DNA of 64,000 nt from the NCBI GenBank assembly GCA_005223045.1, contig NJBM01000007.1, positions 207,100 to 271,099 on the forward strand, written 5' to 3'. Origin of the DNA: Planctomycetes bacterium B3_Pla. GTDB lineage: Bacteria; Planctomycetota; Phycisphaerae; Sedimentisphaerales; Anaerobacaceae. Under the pieces are notes generated by a model, which saw only the letters and a program-made list of their open reading frames with translations, had not been told where the DNA came from and ran no database searches. The number at the start of each line of letters is the position of its first letter. The first letter of the stretch is position 1. The position numbers and the translations under genes are program-made. This document shows positions 42,071-52,200 of the stretch, piece after piece.

Positions 42071-44545
42071 GTGGACGCATACGAGCGATGCAGAAGGGCC
42101 ATGCTCTTAGGGCTGGTCATTGTCGGACTATTCTCAATTAGTGATGTTGCCGTGGGCCAACAGGGACCGGCCGGAAGTGACAGTCCCGAGGAACTCCTGT
42201 TGGATTTGCTGGGCGGATACGAGGAGATAGTCTTTGCGTGCCGGCAGGAAGGAAAAGACGGGCACTGGTATGCCAATTTCGGGTACTACGCAGGTGACGG
42301 GCAGCGTAAAGCCTACCGGGCCCTCGGCAGGCTGTGCAAACTAAACGTTCGCACGAGCGAGCTGACGGTGCTTATAGATGATCCCAAAGGGACAGTACGG
42401 GACCCACAGGTTCATTATAACGGTCGCAGGATAGTTTTTTCTTACCGAAAGGGCGGGACGGATTCTTTCCACTTATATGAGATCAACGCCGACGGCACCG
42501 CCCTGCGCCAGTTGACCGACGGCCCATACAATGACATTGAGCCGACCTACCTCGCAGACGGGGGGATTCTTTTTTGCTCGGATCGCTGCAACCGTTGGGT
42601 GAACTGCTGGCTGACGAAAGTCGCCGTAATGTATCGCTGCGACGCGGACGGCAGTAACATCCGACAGATTTCCAGCAACAGCGAGCATGAGAATACGCCC
42701 TGGCCTTTGCCGGACGGCAGGGTGCTGTATCAGCGTTGGGAATACGTGGACCGCAGCCAGGTGCATTATCATCATCTCTGGACGACCAATCCCGACGGCA
42801 CCGGACAAATGATATTCTACGGCAACATGCACCCGGGGATTGTGATGATTGACGCCAAGCCTATTCCGAGCACAGACAAGGTGGTCGCTGTTTTCTCGCC
42901 CGGTCACGGCAGGCGCGAACATGCCGGCGCCATAACTGTCCTGAGCCCTAAGAAAGGTCCTGACGATCTCTCGACAGCTCAGCGCATAAGTAAGAAGGAC
43001 AATTACAGGGACCCATATCCATTGTCGGCAAAGCATTTTCTGGTGGCCCAGGATGCAAGTTTGCTGTTGATGGACGAGCATGGTGTTGTCAGGACGATCT
43101 ACAAGTTGCCGGCCACATTGGCCAAGGCGCAAGTGACAGTGCATGAGCCCCGGCCGATAATGCCCCGCACGAGGGAAAGGATGATAGCCCCGCGCGCAGC
43201 ATTGAAGGAGACGACCGGCAGATTGATCTTGTCGGATGTTTACAACGGGCGACGGATGGACGGCGTCAGACAGGGCGACATCAAGAAGCTGCTGGTCCTT
43301 GAAACGCTGCCGATGCCGATTCACTATACCGGCGGTATGGACCCGGTCAGTTTCGGAGGCACATTCACATTGGAGCGGGTCCTGGGGACCGTGCCGGTCG
43401 AGCCGGACGGTTCTGCTTATATGGAGCTGCCGGCATTGCGGAGTTTCTTCTTCATTGCATTGGATGAAAACGACGACACCGTCAAGAGAATGCAGAGCTT
43501 TCTGACGGTCATGCCGGGGGAAACGACCAGTTGTGTAGGCTGCCATGAACACCGAACGCAAACACCTGAGAACCGCAATATAAGAACGCTTGCCGCGTTG
43601 AAACGCAAACCCAGCAAAGTCACACCGATACCGGGAATCCCCGACGTATTTGAATTCCCCCGCGACATACAGCCGATCTTCGACAAACATTGTCTGGACT
43701 GTCACGATTACGACAACTATGCCGGAGAGGTGATTCTAACCGGCGACAGGGGGCCGATGTTCTCGCACAGCTATTACACGCTGACATACCGGCGAGAGTT
43801 TGTTGACGGCAGGGACAATCCCGAGAGCAATCTGGCGCCGCGTTCCATAGGAGCCGCCGCCAGCCCACTGATGAAGAAGCTTGACGGCCAACATTACGAC
43901 GTGAAGCTGTCGGCGGCCGAAGTTAAGATGATACGCTACTGGATCGAGGCCGGGGCGCCCTACCCCGGCACCTACGGCGCTTTGGGCAGCGGGATGATCG
44001 GGGGCTACTATGAGAATCGCCAGGTGCACACCGACGTCGAATGGGAATCGGCGAAGTTGGCCGGCGAGGCAATCCGTCAGCGTTGCACATCATGCCATGC
44101 AGGGAACAAGGTGCTGCCGCTCAATCTGTCGGACGAACGGGAAGTATCGTTCTGGAAGCCCGACCCTGACGATCCGCGCCTGCGGATGACCCGGCATCTT
44201 GTATTTAATCTGACACGGCCCGAGAAGTCACTGATGCTGCTGGCGCCTTTAGCCAAAGAGGCTGGAGGGTACGGATTGTGCAAGGTCGAGAATGAGGCAC
44301 TGTTTGCGAATACGCAGGACCCGGACTATCGGAAGATTCTGGCAATGTGCCGGGAAGGCAAGAGATTCCTGGAGAAGATCAAACGGTTCGACATGCCGGG
44401 CTTTGTCCCGCCTGCCGGTTATGTCAGCGAAATGAAGAACTACGGGATTTTGCCCGCCGATTTGCCCGATGGGGCTACGATTGATGTCTATGCAACCGAC
44501 AGAAAGTACTGGCAATCGCTCTGGCATAAACCTTCGCCTCGTTAG
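42071..44545 (+). CDS. Hydrazine synthase alpha-like multihaem protein
   Basis: 824 residues from a GTG that follows GGAGG with 6-base spacing. Signal peptide near RRAMLLGLVIVGLFSISDVAVGQ. Residues 50-400 are a TolB-like propeller (YEINADGTALRQLTDGPYND, FCSDRCNRW). The C-terminal part has three haem-c motifs: CVGCH at 488, CLDCH at 541 and CTSCH at 672. The closest family pattern is the hydrazine synthase alpha (HzsA) type domain widespread in Planctomycetota outside anammox, usually of unknown function. Located in the periplasm. No other Hzs subunits are present, so hydrazine synthesis is not implied. Confidence 0.82.
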   Translation: MDAYERCRRAMLLGLVIVGLFSISDVAVGQQGPAGSDSPEELLLDLLGGYEEIVFACRQEGKDGHWYANFGYYAGDGQRKAYRALGRLCKLNVRTSELTVLIDDPKGTVRDPQVHYNGRRIVFSYRKGGTDSFHLYEINADGTALRQLTDGPYNDIEPTYLADGGILFCSDRCNRWVNCWLTKVAVMYRCDADGSNIRQISSNSEHENTPWPLPDGRVLYQRWEYVDRSQVHYHHLWTTNPDGTGQMIFYGNMHPGIVMIDAKPIPSTDKVVAVFSPGHGRREHAGAITVLSPKKGPDDLSTAQRISKKDNYRDPYPLSAKHFLVAQDASLLLMDEHGVVRTIYKLPATLAKAQVTVHEPRPIMPRTRERMIAPRAALKETTGRLILSDVYNGRRMDGVRQGDIKKLLVLETLPMPIHYTGGMDPVSFGGTFTLERVLGTVPVEPDGSAYMELPALRSFFFIALDENDDTVKRMQSFLTVMPGETTSCVGCHEHRTQTPENRNIRTLAALKRKPSKVTPIPGIPDVFEFPRDIQPIFDKHCLDCHDYDNYAGEVILTGDRGPMFSHSYYTLTYRREFVDGRDNPESNLAPRSIGAAASPLMKKLDGQHYDVKLSAAEVKMIRYWIEAGAPYPGTYGALGSGMIGGYYENRQVHTDVEWESAKLAGEAIRQRCTSCHAGNKVLPLNLSDEREVSFWKPDPDDPRLRMTRHLVFNLTRPEKSLMLLAPLAKEAGGYGLCKVENEALFANTQDPDYRKILAMCREGKRFLEKIKRFDMPGFVPPAGYVSEMKNYGILPADLPDGATIDVYATDRKYWQSLWHKPSPR

Positions 44546-44851
44546 AGCCTCTTACAGATGCCAGGGACTTCGCATCGAGCGTGAAAACATCCGGTTGGCG
44601 CTGGGTAATCAGCATGATAGTCTATGATTTTCTGCTCCTCAAGGCTATTGCGGCAAATACGTATTCTTTTCTTCCCCTCCATTTTTCGTATGACCCACAA
44701 CAAGGCCAAAAAAGACATTTCCACTGCGAAAGCGGCGGAAATGCCGGGAATCCCTCTGGGCTTTCGGAACCTGCTGGAATTGGACTACTTATTGGATTAT
44801 TATGTCTCGGATGAATACACTTTCCGGTTCGGCAGATCATGCACAGAATGT

Positions 44852-44956
44852 CGTATTGCGTATCGCGTATTGCGTATCACGTATCACGCACAAAGGCACA
44901 GAGGAGGGACGATGGATGTCTCGTCCTTCGTCTCTCGTCTCTCGTTTTTCGTGAGG
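44852..44956 (+). repeat. Two heptanucleotide repeat tracts
   Basis: CGTATTG/CGTATCG/CGTATTG/CGTATCA/CGTATCA (44852-44893) and CGTCCTT/CGTCTCT/CGTCTCT/CGTTTTT (44922-44956). Both are immediately upstream of the Gfo/Idh start at 44966; the second ends in the ribosome-site region. Confidence 0.85.
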
Positions 44957-44965
44957 AATGGAATT

Positions 44966-46336
44966 ATGGCAAAACAGAAGGCAAATACACAGAGACATGA
45001 CCCGGCAATTTCCAGGCGGGCCTTGATTAGTAGTTCTGCCGTTGCTGCTGCGTTCACCATCGTACCCCGGTATGTGCTGGGCGGTCCCGGCAACACACCA
45101 CCGAGCGAGAAGCTCAACATTGCCGGTATTGGGGTGGGTGGCCAGGGAAGCTGGGATTTGGACAATGTCGGCAGTGAGAATATTGTTGCATTGTGCGACG
45201 TGGATTGGGCCCGGGCGGCAGATACCTTCAAGCGCTATCCAAAGGCGAAAAGATACCGTGATTTCCGCGTCATGCTGGAGAAAGAGAGGCGAATCGATGC
45301 CGTAGTGGTTGCCACGCCGGACCATACCCATGCTGTTGCCACGATGACGGCAATCAAAATGGGCAAGCACGCCTATTGCGAAAAGCCGCTTACTCGAACG
45401 GTTTACGAGGCGCGTGAAATAGCTAAGGTCGCTCGCGAGGCCGGCGTCGCCACTCAGATGGGTAACCAGGGCATGGCATTCGAAGGTAACCGCCTGATAA
45501 ACGAATGGATTTGGGATGGGGCCATTGGCCAGGTTCGGGAGGTGCACGCATGGTCCGACAGACCGACGCATAACGGCAAGCTTTTCTGGGCACAGGGGAT
45601 TGACCGCCCGAAGGATACCCCGCCCGTACCTTCGACCCTGGATTGGGACCTGTGGCTTGGACCTGCTCCGTACAGACCTTACCACCCGGCTTACGTGCCC
45701 TTTGCATGGCGCGGCTGGTGGGATTTCGGGTCGGGCGGATTGGGAGACATGGGGATTCACAACTTAGCTCCGGTTTTTTCCGCACTGAAATTAGGGGCTC
45801 CGACCAGCGTCCATTCCAGCTCGACCCTGGTTTACAAGGAGACTCTGCCTCTGGCCTCTACGGTTCACTATCAGTTCCCAGCCCGTGAAGGTATGCCGCC
45901 GGTCAAGCTGCACTGGTATGACGGCGGCATGTTGCCCACCCGCCCGGATGAATTGGGAGAGGGCCGTGAGTTGTCCCGCGAAGACGGGCTTATATTCGTG
46001 GGCGATAAGGGCAAAATGTACGTCGAAGGCTGGGGCGGCAACAGCCCGAGATTGATACCGGAAGAGAAAATGAAGGCCTTCAAGCGCCCGCCCAAGACGC
46101 TGCCCCGCTCGGTCGGCCATCACAAAGAATGGATTCAGGCCTGCAAGATCGGCAGCCCCACCCGATCCAATTTTGACTTCGCAGGCCCTCTGACCGAAGC
46201 GGTCTTATTGGGGACGGTCAGTGTTCGCATGGGCGGCAAGAGATTACTCTGGGACAGCGAGAACATGAAAGTAACTAACCTGCCGGAAGCAAATAAGTAT
46301 TTGCATTACAAATATCGAACGGGATGGACTTTGTAA
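44966..46336 (+). CDS. Tat-exported Gfo/Idh/MocA oxidoreductase
   Basis: 456 residues from MAKQKANTQRHDP with GAGGAA upstream. A longer frame back to 44624 reads through heptanucleotide repeats and is rejected. Tat signal ISRRALISSSAVAAAFTIVP. The Rossmann start is LNIAGIGVGGQGSWDL, then the CEKPLTRTVYEARE motif with the catalytic Lys and GDMGIHNLAPVFSALKLG. Exported members of this family are common in Planctomycetota and may act on sugars in the periplasm with tightly bound cofactor. The heptad tract next to its ribosome site is unusual. Confidence 0.9.
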   Translation: MAKQKANTQRHDPAISRRALISSSAVAAAFTIVPRYVLGGPGNTPPSEKLNIAGIGVGGQGSWDLDNVGSENIVALCDVDWARAADTFKRYPKAKRYRDFRVMLEKERRIDAVVVATPDHTHAVATMTAIKMGKHAYCEKPLTRTVYEAREIAKVAREAGVATQMGNQGMAFEGNRLINEWIWDGAIGQVREVHAWSDRPTHNGKLFWAQGIDRPKDTPPVPSTLDWDLWLGPAPYRPYHPAYVPFAWRGWWDFGSGGLGDMGIHNLAPVFSALKLGAPTSVHSSSTLVYKETLPLASTVHYQFPAREGMPPVKLHWYDGGMLPTRPDELGEGRELSREDGLIFVGDKGKMYVEGWGGNSPRLIPEEKMKAFKRPPKTLPRSVGHHKEWIQACKIGSPTRSNFDFAGPLTEAVLLGTVSVRMGGKRLLWDSENMKVTNLPEANKYLHYKYRTGWTL

Positions 46337-46376
46337 GAATCTGCGACAATCTGAACGATAAGGAGGCATATTCATT

Positions 46377-47483
46377 ATGACAAACAAGGGAAGAGTCAAA
46401 GTTGGGATCATTGGGTCAAGATTTGAAGGTGATATTCACGCCGCATCGTTTCAAATGATTCCTGACGCGGCAGAAGTAGTCGCAATTGCTTCTCCCACGC
46501 CGGGCAACGCCCAAAAGCTGGCGGACAAATACGGTATCTCCCGCGTCTTTACCGACTACAAACAGATGCTTGCCGAGAAAGACATTGAAATGGTGACGAT
46601 TACGGCGCCGAACCACCTGCACGCGCAGATGACGGTTGATATCGCCAACGCCGGCAAGCACGTGGTCTGTGAAAAACCCCTGTGCATGACGCTGGAAGAG
46701 GCGGACTTGATGATCGAAACGTGCCGGAGCAAGGGCGTGCTGCTGATGTACGCCGAGGAGCTATTTTTCACGCCTAAGTACGTCAAAGCCAAAGAAATGG
46801 CAGATCAGGGCGCATTCGGTAAGGTATATTTGGTCAAGCAGGCGGAAAAGCATTTCGGCCCGCACGCCGACTGGTTTTGGGATGTTACCAAGTCGGGCGG
46901 CGGCGTTTTCATGGACATGGGTTGCCACGGCATCGCCTTTTGCTACTGGTTTCTTGACCGGCCCAGGATCGAAACCGTTTATTGCCAGATGGCGACACAC
47001 GTCCACACCGACAAGACCAAAGGCGAAGACAACTCTATTTGTATCCTGGAGTTTGTCGGCGGAGCGGTCGGATTAGTTGAGGATAGCTGGGCCCGGCGGG
47101 GCGGAATGGAGGACCGCATCGAGGTCTATGGGGATGGCGGCGTCACCTATGCCGATCTGCACATGGGTAATGCCTTGCCCACCTACAGTGAATACGGCTA
47201 CGGCTATGCCGTTGAGAAGGCCCCAACGACAAAAGGGTGGACCTATCCGGTTTTCGAGGAATTGTGGAACTACGGTTTTCCGCAGGAAATGCGACACTTT
47301 GCCCGCTGTGTTCGCGGCAAAGAAGAGCCTCAGGCCACAGGCGAAGATGGACGCGTTGTGCAGGAAATCCTCTACGCCGGATATCACTCGGCACGAATCG
47401 GACAGAAGGTGGGATTGCCGTATCGACCAAAGGCTGTACGCATGCCGATAGACCTGTGGCTCAAGGGCGAGACAAAGGGATAA
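46377..47483 (+). CDS. Gfo/Idh/MocA-family oxidoreductase
   Basis: 368 residues, cytoplasmic. Start ATG with AAGGAGG nine bases upstream. VKVGIIGSRFEGDIHAASF (Rossmann), HVVCEKPLCMTLEEADLMI (catalytic Lys motif) and GGGVFMDMGCHGIAFCYWFL (active-site region) define the family. It lies 34 bases before an MttB-family methyltransferase gene and 40 bases after the other Gfo/Idh, so the three form one plus-strand unit. A coupled oxidation of a methylated sugar-like or betaine-like compound is an open possibility. Confidence 0.9.
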   Translation: MTNKGRVKVGIIGSRFEGDIHAASFQMIPDAAEVVAIASPTPGNAQKLADKYGISRVFTDYKQMLAEKDIEMVTITAPNHLHAQMTVDIANAGKHVVCEKPLCMTLEEADLMIETCRSKGVLLMYAEELFFTPKYVKAKEMADQGAFGKVYLVKQAEKHFGPHADWFWDVTKSGGGVFMDMGCHGIAFCYWFLDRPRIETVYCQMATHVHTDKTKGEDNSICILEFVGGAVGLVEDSWARRGGMEDRIEVYGDGGVTYADLHMGNALPTYSEYGYGYAVEKAPTTKGWTYPVFEELWNYGFPQEMRHFARCVRGKEEPQATGEDGRVVQEILYAGYHSARIGQKVGLPYRPKAVRMPIDLWLKGETKG

Positions 47484-47517
47484 GGTGCTCCAGCGCCCAA
47501 GACGGAGAGAAAAGCCC

Positions 47518-48954
47518 ATGCAGGAGATACGTGTTCGAGTTCTGTCCGACAAAGAGATAGGAGCCATTCACGACGGCACGATCCGGATACTTCGCGATAC
47601 GGGCGTGATGGTGCATCACGATGAGGCGCTGGAGCTTCTCGCCGAAGCAGGCGCCGGTGTGGACAAGGATTCAAAGATTGCACGGCTGCCTGAGAGACTT
47701 GTCGCCGACAGTATCGAGCGGGCAGGCAAGAAATACATTCTCTACGGCAGGGATCCTGAGCAGACGGCGAGGCTTGGCTACGGCGATTTTGTCCTCATGA
47801 GCAGCCCGGGGCAGTATAGCTGGATCGACACCGAAAGCGGTCGGCGCAGGCCGGCAACGGTCTCAGATGCGCTCGAGGCGATCAAGCTCGGCGACGCCCT
47901 CGGCAACATCACGATTGTCGGCTCGATGGCACAGCCCGAGGAGATATCCGAAGCCTGGCGAGACGTTTATCTGACCGGCGAACTCGTCAAGGGCACCGGC
48001 AAGCCTACCCGCTGCTGGGTAAAGAACGGCAGGACGGCGCGATATGTTCTTGAGATATATCGCGCGGTCGCGGGCGGTGCCGAGGCGATTCGAGAACGTC
48101 CGATGGTCGAGGCATTTCTCGAACCGATCAGCCCGCTGCAACTGCCAAAAGATGGTTTGGATATCGTGCGGGAATTTGCCAGGGCCGGTCAGCCTGTCAG
48201 TATCAGCCCGATGGCGATGACGAGCGCCACGGCGCCGGCGACATTGGCGGCAACGTTGGCCCAGGAAAATGCGGAGATACTTGCCGGTGTTGTGGTTACC
48301 CAATTATTTGCGCCGGGGACACCGATAATGTACGGCGGCATTCCTCATATTATGGACCCGCGGACGAGCATCTGCTCGTTCGGATCACCGGAGCAGGGTT
48401 TAATGGCCGCGGCGATGGTGCAAATGGCCGGGCACTACGGGTTTCCCGTCTATGTCAACGTTGGTCTCACAGATGCGAAGCTGCCGGACGCACAGGCAGG
48501 AGTTGAGAAAGGTACGAGCCTGCTTTTGGCGGCGCTTGCCGGGGCCGACACGTTCGGACATTGCGGGATATGCGGGACGGATCATGCCGGGAGCCTGCTC
48601 TGGCTATCTCTCGACAACGAGCTGGCCGACTATGTCAAGCGGATTGCACGTGGCTTTGAAGTCGATGCCGAGAAAGTGGCTGCCGAAGTCGTTGACAAGG
48701 TAGGTCCCGGCGGCAATTTTCTGGCCGAAGAGCACACGGTACGCCATTTCCGCAAAGAGTTGTGGCTGCCCGGGCCGGCATGGACGAGGCAAAGCTGGGA
48801 TGGATGGGCCGACAGCGGAAGGCTCTCGATGGCCGAGCGAATAACCGAGCAAGTCAAGCAGATCCTGACAACTCACGAGCCAAAACCGCCGGAGACGGAT
48901 TTGGCCAATCAGGTGGATGAAATCGTCGGAGCCGCCAAACGAGAGCTTGGATGA
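47518..48954 (+). CDS. MttB-family (trimethylamine-type) methyltransferase, non-pyrrolysine
   Basis: 478 residues from ATG 47518, with GGAGAG upstream. The family is identified by HDGTIRILRDTGVMVHHDEA, FVLMSSPGQYSWIDTESGRR, YGGIPHIMDPRTSICSFGS and FGHCGICGTDHAGSL. MttB proper contains pyrrolysine at an amber codon. This frame has no internal stop, so it belongs to the non-pyrrolysine group that includes glycine betaine methyltransferase MtgB and relatives acting on quaternary amines. These transfer a methyl group to a corrinoid protein. No corrinoid protein is encoded nearby. It lies 270 bases before the Hdr-Met operon, which can process a methyl-THF pool. Confidence 0.88.
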   Translation: MQEIRVRVLSDKEIGAIHDGTIRILRDTGVMVHHDEALELLAEAGAGVDKDSKIARLPERLVADSIERAGKKYILYGRDPEQTARLGYGDFVLMSSPGQYSWIDTESGRRRPATVSDALEAIKLGDALGNITIVGSMAQPEEISEAWRDVYLTGELVKGTGKPTRCWVKNGRTARYVLEIYRAVAGGAEAIRERPMVEAFLEPISPLQLPKDGLDIVREFARAGQPVSISPMAMTSATAPATLAATLAQENAEILAGVVVTQLFAPGTPIMYGGIPHIMDPRTSICSFGSPEQGLMAAAMVQMAGHYGFPVYVNVGLTDAKLPDAQAGVEKGTSLLLAALAGADTFGHCGICGTDHAGSLLWLSLDNELADYVKRIARGFEVDAEKVAAEVVDKVGPGGNFLAEEHTVRHFRKELWLPGPAWTRQSWDGWADSGRLSMAERITEQVKQILTTHEPKPPETDLANQVDEIVGAAKRELG

Positions 48955-48979
48955 CCCGCCAAACCGCAACTTTTTGCAC

Positions 48980-49007
48980 TTGACAAGCGGAGGCGCATCC
49001 ATATACT
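48980..49007 (+). promoter_or_regulatory. Strong sigma70-like promoter of the Hdr-Met operon
   Basis: TTGACA (48980-48985), 16 bases, TATACT (49002-49007). This is the best -35 match in the window and would produce a leader of about 210 bases before the hdrA-like gene. Confidence 0.55.
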
Positions 49008-49224
49008 GCGCTATTTCTAAACTCACGGTCGAGTTTCGCGGCAGTCTTTGTCATGGGAAGGGGAAACAAAACGGTTGAGCAATGAAAGAACATTATCTCA
49101 TAACGGCCGTATGAATGGGCGTATGGGGTTGTAATACTTTATGTCGTCTATGATAAGACTCTACAGAGCAAGAATCTCAGTTATTTTGCCAATTTTCCGC
49201 CACTCCCCGGATTTGGAGGGATAA

Positions 49225-52200
49225 GTGAACAAAGACAAGACTAATGACGAAAGGACGAAGGACGCACATCTCTCGTCCATCGTCCATCGTCCATCGTCCG
49301 TTGGTTCGGTAATGGTCGTAGGGGCCGGGATAGCAGGTATCCAGGCCTCGCTCGATCTGGCCGATTCGGGCTATAAAGTCTATCTCGTCGAGTCGGGCAC
49401 CGCTATAGGCGGGCACATGGCCCAGCTCGACAAGACGTTTCCTACCAACGACTGCTCGATGTGCACGATATCGCCTCGGCTGGTCGCTGCCGGTACTCAC
49501 AGAAATATCGAGATGATTACCAATGCCGAGCTGGCCGAGCTGGCCGGCGAGGCGGGCAACTTCAAGGCGAGAGTCGCCGTAAAGCCGCATTTCGTTGACC
49601 TTGAGAAATGCACGGGCTGCGGCGTTTGTGCCGAGGAGTGTCCCGTTTCGCTCCCGGATGAGTACAACCAGCTTCTGGGCGACAGGAAGGCGATTTTCAA
49701 GGAATATCCGCAGGCCGTCCCCAATAAATTCGCGATGACGCGGATTGGGGTGGCTCCGTGCCACGATAGCTGCCCGATATACGGCAATCCGAGTGGCTAT
49801 GTTGCTCTGGCCGCCGCCGGTAAATATGCAGAGGCTTATGTCTCGGCGACGGAGACGAATCCTTTCCCGTCGATATGCGGCAGGATTTGCGAGCATCCGT
49901 GCGAGCAGGTCTGCAACCGAGCGAACCTGGATAGCCCGGTCTCTATCGCCTATGTAAAGAGATTTCTGGCCGACTGGTACGACGAGCATGGCGAGAAACT
50001 GACGCCGGAACAAAAACAGGAATCGATTGTAGAGAACGGCAGAAAAGTGGCGGTAATCGGCTCCGGGCCGGCGGGATTGTCGGCGGCGCTGGAGCTTAGG
50101 AAGATGGGTTACGGCGTGACCGTCTTCGAGAAGCACGGAGTGTTGGGCGGGATGATGAGAATAGGCATCCCGGAATACAGGCTGCCCACCGAAATCATCG
50201 AAAGAGACATACAGAACATCCTCGACTACGGCATCGATGTCAAGCTCAACACCAACATCCAGGGCCAGAGTGATATCGAGGCGATGTTCGATGTGAATTA
50301 TGACGCCGTGTTCCTGTCGGTCGGTTCCCACAAGAGCGTCAGAATGGGCATGGAGGGCGAGGATTCCGAGAACTCCTCGAGCGGTATAGCGTTTCTGCGC
50401 GACGTCAGACTCGGCAAGAGGAAATCCGTCAAGAAGAACGTGATAGTCATCGGCGGCGGCAACGTCGCAATGGACTGTGCCCGCACGGCGCTGCGGCTCG
50501 GCGGCGAGAAAGTCTCCATCGTCTGCCTCGAAGGGCGCGACAGAATGCCCGCATATCCATGGGAGATTGAATGGGCCGAAGAAGAAGGCGTGGCTATCAG
50601 GGCCGCCAAAGCGACCAAGAAAATTATCGTTAAGGACGGCACATTCACCGGGCTGGAGCTGCTGGACGTCAAGAAGATGGCGTTTGTCGAGGGCAGGCTG
50701 GAACTGGAAACCGTCCCCGGCACAAAAGAGGTCCTCGCCGGTGATGAACTGATAGTGGCTATCGGCCAGAAGCCCGACCTCGGCCTTCTGGGTGAGTGTG
50801 GCAAGATAAAGCTGACAAAACGCGGCACAGTTGAAGTTGATGAAAAGACCGGCATGACTTCCTGGAAAGGTGTCTTCGTCGGCGGGGATGTGATCCGCGG
50901 CGCCGCCAGCGTGGTGCAGGCAACGGCTGACGGCCAGCTCGCCGCCGGTGCGATAGACGCATATATCAGAGGCGAGAAATTCGAGCCTGAAAAGTATGAC
51001 CAGCCGGTAGTTGAGATATCCACCGAGGAGCTGAAAGAAAGAAAAGAAAAGGTCATCGAGCGGCACGAGATGCCGACCATCCCTATCGACCGGAGGCGTT
51101 CGTTCGAGGAGGTCGATTTGGGATTCACCGAGGAGATGGCAAAAGCAGAGGCCCAGCGGTGTTTGTACTGCGCCGTGTGCTCCTGGTGCGGATTGTGCGA
51201 GAAGGTCTGCGAGGCCGACGCGATACGCTTTGACGATACACCGAAAGAGCGGTCGCTGGACATCGGCGCGGTTATTCTATCGCCCGGTTTTGATTTGTAC
51301 GACGCCGAGAAGAAGGCCGAGTACGGATACAGACGCTTTGCTAACGTCGTCAGCAGCATGGATTACGAGAGAATCCTGAGTGCATCAGGGCCTTTCGAGG
51401 GCCATATACAGAGACTCTCCGATGGAGCCAAGCCTAAGAAGATTGCTTTTATCCAATGCGTCGGCTCGCGCGATAATGACAACCCTTACTGCTCGTCCGT
51501 ATGTTGCATGTACGCGACCAAGCAGGCGATAATAACCAAAGAGCACCTGCCCGATGCCGCGTGTAAAGTTTTCGTAATGGACGTGCGGGCTTTCAGCAAA
51601 GGCTTCGACGAATATTACGAAAGGGCAAAAGACAAGTACGGCGTCGAGTACGTTTACACAAGGCCGTCGAACATAAAGCAAAACTTCAAGACGGGCAATC
51701 TGTCGCTGGAATCTACCGATGACGGCAAGAACTGGGAAGAAGAAGAATTTGACATGGTTATTCTGTCTTCGGGTCTGTGCGCGTCGGAGTATTCGCAGAA
51801 GCTTGCCGATGTTTGCTCGATCGAGCTGAATGAGTACGATTTTGCCAAATCGGCTGAATTTGCGCCGACGGCTTCGTCGAGAGAAGGCGTTTTTCTTGCC
51901 GGGGCGTTTGAGAGTCCCAAGGATATCCCTGAGAGCGTCGTTCAGGCCAGCGGAGCCGCGGCCCGGGCGATGGAGCTTCTGGCGGACGTCAGAGGCACCC
52001 AGGTCAAAGATAAGGAATACCCGCTCGAGAAGGACTTCGCCGAGCAGGAGGCGCGAATAGGTGTGTTCGTTTGTCATTGCGGCTCCAATATCGGCGGAGT
52101 AATCGATTGTCAAAACATCGCAAATTACGCATCGGCTTTACCGAACGTAGTTTTCTCGACCAACCTTATGTACTCATGCTCTCCTGACGGACTCAAGGCC

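Noticed and set aside
42473..43705. 410-codon minus-strand open frame opposite the haem protein
   Set aside because: The plus strand has a signal peptide and three CxxCH motifs; the minus strand has no recognisable protein.
42071..44545. Evidence for anammox
   Set aside because: Only one HzsA-like protein is present; no other hydrazine synthase subunits or hydrazine dehydrogenase are seen.
44624..44965. N-terminal extension of the Tat-exported Gfo/Idh gene
   Set aside because: It would translate heptanucleotide repeats and place the Tat signal far from the N-terminus; the ATG at 44966 has its own ribosome site.
47518..48954. Pyrrolysine-containing MttB
   Set aside because: The reading frame has no internal amber codon.
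49177..51066. 629-codon open frame on the minus strand opposite hdrA
   Set aside because: Composition follows the complementary strand of a clear HdrA gene; no ribosome site, no domain.
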